Shown in pieces: positions 33,865 to 42,625 of a stretch of DNA of 64,000 bases (position 1 is the stretch's first letter; every line of letters begins with the position of its first letter). Made by a program: the position numbers and the translations under genes. The notes under the pieces were generated by a model that saw only the letters and a list, made by a program, of their open reading frames with translations, was not told where the DNA came from and did not search any database. This DNA is from Motilibacter aurantiacus. Lineage in GTDB: Bacteria > Actinomycetota > Actinomycetes > Motilibacterales > Motilibacteraceae. The DNA is taken from positions 62,001 to 126,000 of the forward strand of contig NZ_JAANNO010000009.1 in the NCBI RefSeq assembly GCF_011250645.1, in the 5' to 3' direction.

Positions 33865-35210
33865 GCCACGAGCGACCCGGCCGTCCCGTCACCGCGCTCC
33901 ACCTCGGCCTCGGCTCGTTCTTCCGAGCCCACCAGGCGTGGTACACCGACCGGGCCGACGACGCCGAGTCCTGGGGCATCGCCGCCTTCGCCGGGCGACG
34001 GCCAGATCTGGCCACGGCTCTGGCGGCGCAGCAGAACGCCTACACGCTCGTCACCCGCAACGCCGGGGGAGACGAGTACGCCACCGTCCGGTCCCTGGCG
34101 GCCTGCCACGTCGCGGACGACGGCGAGGCCTGGGGCGGCTACTTCGCCTCCCCCGAGGTCCGGGTCGTCACCCTGACGGTGACCGAGGCGGGCTACCGAC
34201 GCGACGGCTCCGGCCGGCTCGACCGGCGGGACCCGCAGGTGGAGGCGGACATCTCGGCGCTGCGGTCCGGCCACGGCGCCGACGTGCGGACCGCGCCCGC
34301 GAGGCTGCTGGCGGGGCTCCGTGCCCGACGGGCCGCCGACGCCGGGCCGATCGCGCTCGTGCCCTGCGACAACCTCGCGGACAACGGCGCCGCGCTGCAG
34401 CAGGTCCTGCTGGACATGGCGGAGGCGGCGGACCCCTCGCTGCTGCCGTGGATGCAGGAGCAGGCCCGCGTCGTGGCCACGATGGTGGACCGCATCACGC
34501 CGGAGCCCACGGCCGCCGACCGGCAGAGCGTCGCAGCCGCCACAGGCGTCGACGACCGGTGCCCCGTCGTCACCGAGCCCTTCACCGAGTGGGCCCTGGC
34601 CGGGGACTTCCCCGGCGGCCGGCCGGGCTGGGAGAGCGCCGGCGCCGTCTTCACCGCGGACGTCCGGCCGTTCGAGGAGCGCAAGCTCTGGCTGCTGAAC
34701 GGCGCGCACTCCCTGCTGGCGTACGCGGGTGGGCTGCGCGGGCACGCGACCGTCGCGGAGGCAGTGCGCGACGGCGCCTGCCGGGAGTGGGTGCTCGCCT
34801 GGTGGGACACGTGCACCCCGCACCTGCGCCTGCCCGGCGCGGACGTCGAGCTCTACCGGCAGGCGCTGCTGGAGCGCTTCGGGAACCCGCGGTTGCAGCA
34901 CCGGCTCGAGCAGATCGCCACGGACGGCTCTCAGAAGCTGCCGGTGCGCATCGTTCCCGTGCTCCGCGCCGAGCGTGCCCGCGGCAACGTCCCCACGGCA
35001 GCGGCCCTCGTGCTGGCGGCGTGGCTGACGTGCCTGCGGGACAGGGGCTCCGCCGTGCGCGACGTGCGGGCCGCCGAGCTGCTCGGGCTGGCGGAGGGGC
35101 GGCTCGAGGACGCCGCGCGCCGCGTCCTGGCCGCCCTGGGCGACGACCTCGGCGACGACGACGAGCTGGCCCGCGCCGTCGTGGCGGCCACCGGCGGCCT
35201 TCGCGGCTGA
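33861..35210 (+). CDS. Mannitol dehydrogenase-family hexuronate reductase (UxuB/UxaB-like)
   Basis: This 449-residue protein starts at a GTG that overlaps the uxaC stop. The N-terminal NAD(H)-binding region begins LHLGLGSFFRAHQAWYTD, and VPCDNLADNG, VTEPFTEWALAGDFPGGRP and the catalytic FEERKLWLLNGAHSLLAY (Lys, Asn, His) define polyol/hexuronate dehydrogenases. Following UxaC it should reduce D-fructuronate to D-mannonate, or D-tagaturonate to D-altronate. The expected next enzyme, mannonate or altronate dehydratase, is absent here. It ends before a strong hairpin. Confidence 0.92.
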   Translation: MSHERPGRPVTALHLGLGSFFRAHQAWYTDRADDAESWGIAAFAGRRPDLATALAAQQNAYTLVTRNAGGDEYATVRSLAACHVADDGEAWGGYFASPEVRVVTLTVTEAGYRRDGSGRLDRRDPQVEADISALRSGHGADVRTAPARLLAGLRARRAADAGPIALVPCDNLADNGAALQQVLLDMAEAADPSLLPWMQEQARVVATMVDRITPEPTAADRQSVAAATGVDDRCPVVTEPFTEWALAGDFPGGRPGWESAGAVFTADVRPFEERKLWLLNGAHSLLAYAGGLRGHATVAEAVRDGACREWVLAWWDTCTPHLRLPGADVELYRQALLERFGNPRLQHRLEQIATDGSQKLPVRIVPVLRAERARGNVPTAAALVLAAWLTCLRDRGSAVRDVRAAELLGLAEGRLEDAARRVLAALGDDLGDDDELARAVVAATGGLRG

Positions 35211-35368
35211 GCCGCCGGAGCCCGCAGCGCGCGGCCCGGCCGGTCGTCAAACGGCTCGAGTCGGCACTGCCGTCGCGCCCGTCACCTTCGGCACTGCGTC
35301 GTCGTCTGCGGCGCGGTCGTGCCGGCTCCCACCGGTTTCCGACAACAGCCGAGCGGGCGTCGGCCGCG

Positions 35369-35417
35369 CACAGCACGGGGCCCGCGCTGCTCATGGCAGC
35401 GCGGGCCCCGTGCTGTG
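35369..35417. terminator. Strong 22-bp bidirectional hairpin
   Basis: The arms 35369-35390 and 35396-35417 are perfectly complementary over 22 bp with a 5-base loop (TCATG). It sits between the convergent hexuronate reductase gene and the large secreted dehydrogenase gene, whose stop is 11 bases away. Confidence 0.85.
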
Positions 35418-35427
35418 GCGTAGTGCG

Positions 35428-38400
35428 TCAGTAGCGCAGCTGCTCGAGGTAGGCCATGCTGTTGCAGGCCGAGGTGATGCCGTCCGGCCGCGGGTTGTCG
35501 TGCTCCACGAAGCCGTACTCCAGCCCGGCGAGCTCGGCGTTGGCGAACACCGAGGCGAAGTCGATCGTCCCCGTGCCCACGTCGGCGAAGGTGCCGTTCG
35601 CCAGGTCCTTCAGGTGCATCAGCGGGAAGCGCCCCGGGTACTGCTGCAGCAGCCCGACCAGGTCCGTGCCCACACGGGCCGCCCAGTGCAGGTCGAGCTC
35701 CATCGCCACGTACTCGGGGTTGGTCTCCCGGATCAGGATGTCCAGGCCGCGCACGCCGTTCCCGAGGTCGACCAGCTCGTAGTCGTGGTTGTGGAACGCG
35801 ACCGTGATCCCCTCGGCGGCGAGCTTCTCACCGACCTCGTTGAGGATCGCGGCGACCTCCGCGTACCGCTGCGCGTTCCAGCTCGCCGAGCCGGAGATGC
35901 GGACGTACGTGGCCCCCGCCGCCTTGGCCTCCGCGATCACGCCGGGGAGGTCGTTCTGCAGGTTGCCCAGGCTCACTCCCAGCGACGGCACCTGGAGGCC
36001 GGCCGCCTTCGCCAGCGGGGCGAGCTGCGCCGCGGTGTAGCCGTAGAAGCTGCGCACGCTGCCCGAGGGCTCGATGTTCTGGTACCCGCAGGAGCTCAGG
36101 GCCTGCAGCGTGGCTGTGGTGCTCGGTGCCGGCAGCTGCGCGCGGACCGTGTACCCCACCAGCCCGATCCTGCTCATGTCGAGCGCCCGGTCGCGCGTGA
36201 CGGGCTGTGCCCGGCCGATCCGGGACGCCTCGGCCGCTGCGCGGATCGCGGTGCGCTGGGCCGCGGACAGCACCCCGTCGTCTACGAGCCCGGCGGTGAC
36301 CCGGTCCACGGTCCCGAGGAACGCGCTGTGGGTCGTGAAGGGCGCGTCCCGCATGACGGCGTCCATCACCGTGCAGCCGTCGCCGAGGTCGTAGTTGGGC
36401 ACCCCGGACGCAGCGTCCCCGGTGCCGAAGTGCACCGTGTGGGACGGGCCGTAGCCGTACTGGCAGGAGTCCTCGGTGTCGTCCACGGTCTGCAGCTCGG
36501 CGATGGCCGCCTCGGCCGCGGAGACCAGCGCCTGCCGCGCCGCCAGGTCCGCGGCGTCGCCCTTCACCTGGTTCTCCACGCGGGCCACGAACTGCTCGAG
36601 GTACCCGATCGCCCGCAGCTCACTGCCGGCGGCGAGCTCCCGGATCGCCCGGTCCAGCGGGAAGCGGACGTTCGCCGCGGTCCGCTCGCTGATCGTGCCG
36701 TCGGTGGTGTAGCCCGACAGAGCGGTGGCGATGCCGTCGAGCGCCGTGCCCGCCGCCACTGCGGGGACGGAGAGCCGGATCGTCGTCCAGTCGCGTGCCC
36801 CCTCGCTGTCCGAGGCGATGAGCCGCGCCGTGTACTGCCCGGCGTGGGCGTAGGTGTGGCTGACGCGCGCGCCCTCCGCGGTGGTGCCGTCGCCGAAGTC
36901 CCAGGTGTAGGAGTCGATCTGACGGCCCTCGGGTGCGAAGGCGAAGCCGTTGAACGAGACCGTGCGGGCGTTGTTGCCGCTGCCCCGGGCGGCCGTTGCC
37001 GTCACCGTGGGAGCGGCGTCGTCGGCCACCCCGCGGCCGTGGAAGACCAGCCAGTCCAGGCTGAGGGCGTCGGCGCCGCCCGCCGGCTGCCCCGCAGCCT
37101 TGAACACCAGGTAGAGCGTCGTGGTGCCGGGCCGGTCGCCCACCGGGATCGTGGGCGACGTCGGCTGGCCCGCGGCGGTGGCAGCAGCGACCTTGACCTC
37201 GCCGACCTTCGGGCCCGTGGGGCTGTCGACCCGTACCTCGATGACGGAGTCGTACGCGCCGCGCCGGGCACCGAGGGTGAGGCTGTGGATCCCGCTCAGG
37301 TCCACCGGGTCGAAGGACACCCAGTCGCCGTCGTCGATGTCGCCGACGTAGCGGTCGCCCCGGGCGCTCGTGTCCGTCACGGTCTGGACCCCGCTGCCCT
37401 GGGTGTAGAACTCGGCCTCCTTGTCGCGGACCTGGAGCTGGATCCGGTCCTGCCCGCTCAGGGCCGGCACGCCCGGTGCGCCGAGGTCGGTGTAGCCGGC
37501 GCCGAGCACCGGGTAGACGTTCTGGCCCGGCCCGTGGTCCGCGGGGTCGAGGTACACCGAGCCGCTGCACCCCGTGTAGTTGTCCAACGGGTGCGCGTGC
37601 GTGTCGTGGCCCAGCTGAGTGTTGACCGCGACCTCGTCGCAGTCGATCGTCCCGGCGGTGGAGGACCCGTCCTCGGCGTCGGTGACGCGGACCGCGTACG
37701 GCACGGTGTCACCGAGCTCGGCGAAGCCACCGGCCAGCGGGGTGGTGAACGCCACCGTCGGTCGGGTGTTCCCGACGGTGACCGTGCGGACCGAGACGCC
37801 GGTGGAGCCGTCGGTGTCCGTCACGGTGAGGCGCGCCGTGTACTGCCCGTTCGCGGTGTAGGTGTAGGTGGGGTTCGGGGCGGTGGAGTCGACGACCTTG
37901 TCGTTGTTGAAGTCCCACGCGTACGTGATGTTCAGCCCGTCGGGGCTGTGGCTGCCCGCGCTGTGAAACTGCACCGCGAGCGGCGCCTGCCCGGAGTCGA
38001 CGTTGCTCGTGAAGGAGGCCACCGGACGACGGCCCTCGGCCACGTAGTCGATCCGGTAGATGCCTGCATCGGTGTTCGTGCTGCCACGTCCCGCGCCGTT
38101 GCCTCGGCCGAAGTCGATGATGTAGAGCGACCCGTCCGGCCCGAACTCCGCCTCGAACGGCGAGACGAAGGTCTGGTTCGGGAGCCAGCGCTGCAGTGCC
38201 TGCAACTGGCTCGTCTGCTCGTCGAGCGTCGCCACCAGGTAGCGGTTGCGCGTGTACTCGGAGACGAACCACTTGCCGTCGAAGTACTGCGGGAACTTGG
38301 TCTTGACGTCGAGGTCGGGGTCGTAGCGGTAGACCGGCCCGGCCATCGGGCCGGCGCCACCCGAGCCGAGGTCGGGGTACTGCGCGTGGGCGCCGTACCC

Positions 38401-39489
38401 GTAGGCGAGCATCGGCGCCTGCGACGGCGGAAGCTCGCGCAGGCCGGTGTTGTTGGGCGACTCGTTCACCGGGGCGGCACAGTTGAAGGTCGCGCCGGAC
38501 TGGCGTGTCGCCCAGTCGTAGTCGACGTACGGCTGGTTGTTGCCGTGACAGTACGGCCACCCGTGGTTCCCGGGGCCGGTCATCCGGACCAGCTCGACCA
38601 TGCCCTCCGGTCCGCGCAGCGGGTTGGCCGAGCGGGCGTCGGGCCCGTAGTCACCGATCAGCACGGCGTCGGTCTCCGGGTCGACCGTGATGCGGAAGGG
38701 GTTCCGGAACCCCATGCCGTAGATCTCCGGCCTGGTCTTCTCGGTGCCCGCGGTGAAGAGGTTGCCGGCCGGGATGGAGTAGGTGCCGTCCGCCTCCGGG
38801 TGGATCCGCAGGATCTTGCCACGCAGGTCGTTGGTGTTGGCCGACGTCGCCTGCGCGTCCCAGGCCCTGCGGCCGGGCCGCTCGTCCAGCGGGGTGAACC
38901 CGGACTGGTCGAAGGGGTCGGCATTGTCGCCGGTGGCGGCGTACAGGTTGCCCGCGGAGTCCATGGCGAGGGACCCGCCCATGTGCGAGTTCGCCCGGCC
39001 CTCGCCGCGCCAGATGGTGAAGTCGAGCAGCCGCTTCTCCGACGCGCGGTCGATGACGTTGTTCGCCCCCATGGTGAACCGGGACAGGTTCATCTTCGGC
39101 ACCTGCGGGTCGCTCCACATGAGGTAGAGCCAGCCGTTCTGCTGGAAGTCGTTGTCCAGCGTGAGGCCGAGCAGCCCGTCCGACTGGGTGAGCAGGCTCA
39201 GCGGGTAGTCGAGGTCGAGCGCCGTCGTCACCTGCAGGGTCTCCTGGTCGATGACCCTGACCTCGCCGGTGCGCTGGATGTAGATGACCCGGCCGTCGTC
39301 GGCGACGTCGAGCTCGAACGGGTCGGCCAGGCCCTGGGTGACGAGCGGCACCTTGTCGAAGTTCGACGGGTCCATCGGGTTCGCGGGGTCGGCCGCGTGG
39401 GCTGCCCCCGTCACGGCTGGTGCGGTCATGAGCCCGGCTGCGACGACGACGCCCAATGCCGCGGTCAGGGCACGACGATGTGCTCTCAT
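35428..39489 (-). CDS. Secreted sugar dehydrogenase-PKD-CBM6-PKD-TIM barrel fusion
   Basis: The ATG at 39489, with GGAG 7 bases upstream, gives 1353 residues. Order: signal peptide (1-33, cleavage after AHA); glucose/sorbosone dehydrogenase beta-propeller (about 45-500; SDGLLGLTLD, NSHMGGSLAMD, EIYGMGFRNPFR, GNHGWPYC); PKD domain (about 510-595); linker with a Cys pair; CBM6-like sugar-binding domain (about 700-840); second PKD (about 845-935; YTWDFGDGTTAEG); a FIMAH-like helical segment (about 945-1020); and a C-terminal TIM-barrel isomerase/epimerase domain (about 1090-1353; FHNHDYELVD, MELDLHWAARVG, PLMHLKDL). The first domain would oxidise sugars at the surface, possibly with PQQ. A secreted TIM-barrel isomerase on the same chain is unusual. 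Confidence 0.9.
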   Translation of the reverse strand: MRAHRRALTAALGVVVAAGLMTAPAVTGAAHAADPANPMDPSNFDKVPLVTQGLADPFELDVADDGRVIYIQRTGEVRVIDQETLQVTTALDLDYPLSLLTQSDGLLGLTLDNDFQQNGWLYLMWSDPQVPKMNLSRFTMGANNVIDRASEKRLLDFTIWRGEGRANSHMGGSLAMDSAGNLYAATGDNADPFDQSGFTPLDERPGRRAWDAQATSANTNDLRGKILRIHPEADGTYSIPAGNLFTAGTEKTRPEIYGMGFRNPFRITVDPETDAVLIGDYGPDARSANPLRGPEGMVELVRMTGPGNHGWPYCHGNNQPYVDYDWATRQSGATFNCAAPVNESPNNTGLRELPPSQAPMLAYGYGAHAQYPDLGSGGAGPMAGPVYRYDPDLDVKTKFPQYFDGKWFVSEYTRNRYLVATLDEQTSQLQALQRWLPNQTFVSPFEAEFGPDGSLYIIDFGRGNGAGRGSTNTDAGIYRIDYVAEGRRPVASFTSNVDSGQAPLAVQFHSAGSHSPDGLNITYAWDFNNDKVVDSTAPNPTYTYTANGQYTARLTVTDTDGSTGVSVRTVTVGNTRPTVAFTTPLAGGFAELGDTVPYAVRVTDAEDGSSTAGTIDCDEVAVNTQLGHDTHAHPLDNYTGCSGSVYLDPADHGPGQNVYPVLGAGYTDLGAPGVPALSGQDRIQLQVRDKEAEFYTQGSGVQTVTDTSARGDRYVGDIDDGDWVSFDPVDLSGIHSLTLGARRGAYDSVIEVRVDSPTGPKVGEVKVAAATAAGQPTSPTIPVGDRPGTTTLYLVFKAAGQPAGGADALSLDWLVFHGRGVADDAAPTVTATAARGSGNNARTVSFNGFAFAPEGRQIDSYTWDFGDGTTAEGARVSHTYAHAGQYTARLIASDSEGARDWTTIRLSVPAVAAGTALDGIATALSGYTTDGTISERTAANVRFPLDRAIRELAAGSELRAIGYLEQFVARVENQVKGDAADLAARQALVSAAEAAIAELQTVDDTEDSCQYGYGPSHTVHFGTGDAASGVPNYDLGDGCTVMDAVMRDAPFTTHSAFLGTVDRVTAGLVDDGVLSAAQRTAIRAAAEASRIGRAQPVTRDRALDMSRIGLVGYTVRAQLPAPSTTATLQALSSCGYQNIEPSGSVRSFYGYTAAQLAPLAKAAGLQVPSLGVSLGNLQNDLPGVIAEAKAAGATYVRISGSASWNAQRYAEVAAILNEVGEKLAAEGITVAFHNHDYELVDLGNGVRGLDILIRETNPEYVAMELDLHWAARVGTDLVGLLQQYPGRFPLMHLKDLANGTFADVGTGTIDFASVFANAELAGLEYGFVEHDNPRPDGITSACNSMAYLEQLRY

Positions 39490-39513
39490 GAAGACTCCAT
39501 AGGTCAGCAAAGG

Positions 39514-39537
39514 CGCTCGACGGGAGCCCGTCGAGCG
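39514..39537 (-). terminator. Hairpin just upstream of the secreted dehydrogenase gene
   Basis: CGCTCGACGG and CCGTCGAGCG form a perfect 10-bp stem over GAGC, followed on the minus strand by a short CCTTTG. It ends the Gfo/Idh operon or acts as an attenuator, since it stands only 24 bases before the next start codon, too close to place a promoter between. Confidence 0.55.
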
Positions 39538-39627
39538 GATCCGTCTGTGCGAGGGGGTCACCCCCCGTGCGGCCCCGCTCCCCCTGCCCGGGGACGATCG
39601 GTGGAGCGCGGGCCGGAGCCCGTGCGG

Positions 39628-40671
39628 TCAGTGCACCGCTGCGCCGAGCTCGGCCGGCCGGGCCTGCGCCCCGGTCCCCGCGGCCGCGTAGATCGCCGCC
39701 AGCAGGCGCACGGTCTCGACGGCGTCGTCCGGGCCGTTCAGCGGCTCGACCCCGTCGTCGAGGGCGCGGAGCACGTCACGCCACTGGTTGAGGTGCCCCG
39801 CATGCCCGATCGCGAGCGGGTCGGCGGCCCCGCTGGCGATCCTCGCCGGGTCGGCCGGTGGCGGAGGGACACCGTCGACGTCCCAGCGCAGCACCTCGCC
39901 CTGCCCCAGCTGGACCACTCCACGGGAGGTGTGGAGCGTGAGGGTCGCGGGGTCTCCGGGCGGCGTGGCCGTGGACGTGCTCACCACGCCGAGGGCGCCG
40001 GACTCGAAGCGCAGCGTGGCGACCGTGGTGTCCTCGGCCTCCATCGCGTGCCCGAGCGTCCCGTAGTGAGCCGTGACGCTCTCGACCGGGCCGCACAGCC
40101 AACGCAGCAGGTCCACGTTGTGCACCCCCTGGTTCATCAGGGAGCCGCCCCCGCCGGCCATCGACGTGCGCCACGGTGCGCTCCGGTAGTAGGCCTCGTC
40201 GCGGTACCAGTGGACGTGCGTGATCGCGAGGCGTACGTGCCCGAGGGCTCCGGAGTCCAGCGCGTGCTTGAGGTAGCGGTACTCGCTCTCGAACCGTCGC
40301 TGGGAGACCATCGAGACCACGAGGCCCTGCTGGCGAGCGAGACGGGCGACCTCGAGCGCATCGCCGACGGTGAGGGCCAGCGGCTTCTCCACGACGATGT
40401 GACGCCCGGCCTTGAGGGCGTCCCGCGCCAGGGCGGCGTGGGTCTGGGAGGGCGAGCAGATGGCGACGACGCTCACCCGGGGGTGGGAGAGCACCTCCTC
40501 GGGCGCGAGCATCGGCGTGCCGGGCCAACCGGCTCCTGCGGCGGATGCTCCTTCGACGCCGCTGTATGCGACGAGCTCGACCCTGTCCGCCAGCTCGTGC
40601 AGCGCCTGGGCGTGGATCAGGCCGATGCCGCCGAGGCCGATGATCCCGACGCCGAGCCTGCCCTCTGTCAC
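39628..40671 (-). CDS. Gfo/Idh/MocA-family sugar oxidoreductase
   Basis: A GTG start with AAGGAG 8 bases upstream gives 347 residues. The N-terminal Rossmann domain opens with VGIIGLGGIGLIHAQAL; the EKPLAL motif (catalytic Lys) and the C-terminal substrate domain with NQGVHNVDLLRWL are typical. Such enzymes oxidise or reduce a ring or C-3 hydroxyl of sugars and inositols with NAD(P). It is the last gene of a minus-strand operon with a TIM-barrel isomerase and an ABC importer, the combination seen in 3-keto-sugar and inositol breakdown. Confidence 0.92.
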   Translation of the reverse strand: MTEGRLGVGIIGLGGIGLIHAQALHELADRVELVAYSGVEGASAAGAGWPGTPMLAPEEVLSHPRVSVVAICSPSQTHAALARDALKAGRHIVVEKPLALTVGDALEVARLARQQGLVVSMVSQRRFESEYRYLKHALDSGALGHVRLAITHVHWYRDEAYYRSAPWRTSMAGGGGSLMNQGVHNVDLLRWLCGPVESVTAHYGTLGHAMEAEDTTVATLRFESGALGVVSTSTATPPGDPATLTLHTSRGVVQLGQGEVLRWDVDGVPPPPADPARIASGAADPLAIGHAGHLNQWRDVLRALDDGVEPLNGPDDAVETVRLLAAIYAAAGTGAQARPAELGAAVH

Positions 40672-40731
40672 CGCGTGCTCCTTCCGCTGCAGGCGCGGGC
40701 GACGGTCGTGCGGGACGAGGCCGGCAGTCGC

Positions 40732-41550
40732 TCAGTCATGGGCGGACGCCGCGCCGAGCAGGACCCGGATGCGCTCGGTGGCACGGGCGAAGCGGGGGTC
40801 GACCATCGTCGCGGCGTAGTCCCTCACGTCCGGCAGGCCGGGTGTGAGCGTCTCCACGACGCGGCCGGGGCGCGCGCTCATGATGACGATCCTGTTCCCG
40901 AGGTAGACAGCCTCCGCGACCGAGTGGGTGACCAGGACGATCGTGGTGCCCGTCTCCCGCCAGACCCGGTTCATCTCGAGGTTCATCTGCTCGCGGGTCA
41001 GCGCGTCCAGCGCGCCGAACGGCTCGTCCATGAGCAGGACCCTGGGCTCGTGGAGAAGAGCGCGGCACAGGGCGACGCGCTGCTGCATCCCGCCCGAGAG
41101 CTCGTGCGGCAGCGCCTGCTCGAAGCCGGTCAGCCCGGTCAGTGCGATGAGCTCGTCGGCACGCGCCTCTGCCTTCCGCTTGTCCATGCCGCGCATCTCC
41201 GCCTGCAGCAGGATGTTCTTGCGCACGCCCCGCCATTGGAGCAGCGCGGATCGCTGGAACGCGAAGCCGATGTCACGCTGCGGGCCCGTCACGGGCTTCC
41301 CGTACAGCGCCACCTTCCCCTCCGTCACCGGCGTGAGGCCGGCGATGAGCTTGAGGAGGGTCGACTTGCCGCAGCCGGACGGCCCGGCGATCGTCACGAA
41401 CTCCCCGGGAGCGACCACCATCTCCACGTCGTCGAGGGCGACGGTCACCGACCGCTTCGTCGTGAACCGCTGGGTCAGGCCACGGACCTCGATGACCGGC
41501 TCGGCCGTGCGGCCGGCGTGCCCCGACTCCGCCATGGTCGGGGCCGTCAC
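40732..41550 (-). CDS. ABC transporter ATPase, SsuB/TauB type
   Basis: The GTG start overlaps the binding-protein stop (GTGA), giving 272 residues; an ATG at 41535 is also possible. Motifs: Walker A GPSGCGKST, Q-loop FAFQRSALLQWRG, signature LSGGMQQRVALCRAL, Walker B LLMDEPFGALD and switch His in VTHSVAEA. The length and lack of an OB domain place it with nitrate/sulfonate/taurine/pyrimidine-precursor importers, not with MalK-type sugar importers. It works with the next two genes upstream in the operon. Confidence 0.94.
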   Translation of the reverse strand: MTAPTMAESGHAGRTAEPVIEVRGLTQRFTTKRSVTVALDDVEMVVAPGEFVTIAGPSGCGKSTLLKLIAGLTPVTEGKVALYGKPVTGPQRDIGFAFQRSALLQWRGVRKNILLQAEMRGMDKRKAEARADELIALTGLTGFEQALPHELSGGMQQRVALCRALLHEPRVLLMDEPFGALDALTREQMNLEMNRVWRETGTTIVLVTHSVAEAVYLGNRIVIMSARPGRVVETLTPGLPDVRDYAATMVDPRFARATERIRVLLGAASAHD

Positions 41551-42578
41551 AGCTCGGCCCCGAACTGGGAGGCCCAGTACGCCGCCGGGTCGTCCTTGCC
41601 CTCGAAGTCCGTGTTCTGCGCGAGGAACGAGATCGTGCGCGCCCACTGGTCCTCGGTGTTGGCTCCGGGGGCGGGAGCGGCGTCGAGGCCCAACAGGCCC
41701 ACGGTCAGGTCCATCTGGGCCTTGAGGACCTCAGGGGCAGGGGCTTGCTCCGCCATCTCCGACATGGCCGCGACAGCGGCGTCCTGGTTCGCCGCAGCCT
41801 GCTTGAACGCCTGCGAGGTCGCCCGGACCATCGACTCGACCAGCTCGGGGTCGTCCTCGATCGTCGAGTCGCTCGCGACCAGGCCGGTGCCCAGCAGGTT
41901 CATGCCGAAGTCCGCGAACGGCAGGGCCTCGACCTCCTTGCCGGTCTGGTTCTCGATGGTCGGCGCCTGGTCGTGGTAGAACCCCTGGATCGCGTCCACC
42001 TTGCCCTCGATGAGGGCAGCGATCTTCCCGGACGCGTCCATGTTGACCACCTGCACGTCGTCCGGGTCGACGCCGTTGAGCTCGAGCCAGGCGGGGAACG
42101 TGCCGTACATCGCGTCCCCGGGCGTGCCGCCGACCCGCTTGCCGACGAGGTCGGCCGGCTTGGTGATGCCCTTGTCGGCGAAGAACTCCACCGAGCTCGG
42201 CCCCTTCTGCAGGAAGACGCCGGCGCTCTTCACCTTCATCCCCGAGTTGATGCCCTTGAGCAGCGGCGGCGTGTCGGCCCACCCGAAGTCGGTGTTGCGC
42301 TGCGCGACCTGCTGCACGGTGTTCCCGGAGCCGTTGCCCGGCTGGATCGTGAGGTCGATCCCCTCGGCCTCGTAGAGGCCTTCCTTGACCCCGTAGTAGA
42401 AGGCGGCGTGCTCGCCGTAGGGCACCCAGTTCAGCGTCAGGGTGACCTCCTCGAGGCCGCCCTCGCTGCCCGCCGGCTGGGCGTCGGGCTCGTCGGAGTC
42501 GCCCCCGCACCCGCTGAGCACCAGTGCTGCGGCCGCCGCCAGCGGAAGGATCGATGTCAGGGAGCCAAAGCGTCGCAT
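41547..42578 (-). CDS. SsuA/THI5-like ABC substrate-binding lipoprotein
   Basis: This 343-residue lipoprotein has a signal with the lipobox LVLSGC (lipid on the Cys) followed by an acidic linker. The mature part shows the NMT1/THI5-like fold: LTLNWVPYGEHAAFYYGVKEGLYEAEGIDL, DFGWADTPPLLKGI, and KRVGGTPGDAMYGTFPAWL. These receptors bind sulfonates, nitrate, riboflavin or thiamine precursors and aromatic acids. Its place in a sugar-type operon makes the ligand uncertain. Confidence 0.93.
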   Translation of the reverse strand: MRRFGSLTSILPLAAAAALVLSGCGGDSDEPDAQPAGSEGGLEEVTLTLNWVPYGEHAAFYYGVKEGLYEAEGIDLTIQPGNGSGNTVQQVAQRNTDFGWADTPPLLKGINSGMKVKSAGVFLQKGPSSVEFFADKGITKPADLVGKRVGGTPGDAMYGTFPAWLELNGVDPDDVQVVNMDASGKIAALIEGKVDAIQGFYHDQAPTIENQTGKEVEALPFADFGMNLLGTGLVASDSTIEDDPELVESMVRATSQAFKQAAANQDAAVAAMSEMAEQAPAPEVLKAQMDLTVGLLGLDAAPAPGANTEDQWARTISFLAQNTDFEGKDDPAAYWASQFGAEL

Positions 42579-42625
42579 CGTGTGGGACCTCTCTCGAAGG
42601 AACGCGGACAGCAGGACGGGACGAG

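Noticed and set aside
35410-41979. A 2,189-codon open frame on the plus strand
   Set aside because: It is antisense to the secreted dehydrogenase, Gfo/Idh and ATPase genes, which have clear domains. Long antisense frames without stops are expected at this GC content.
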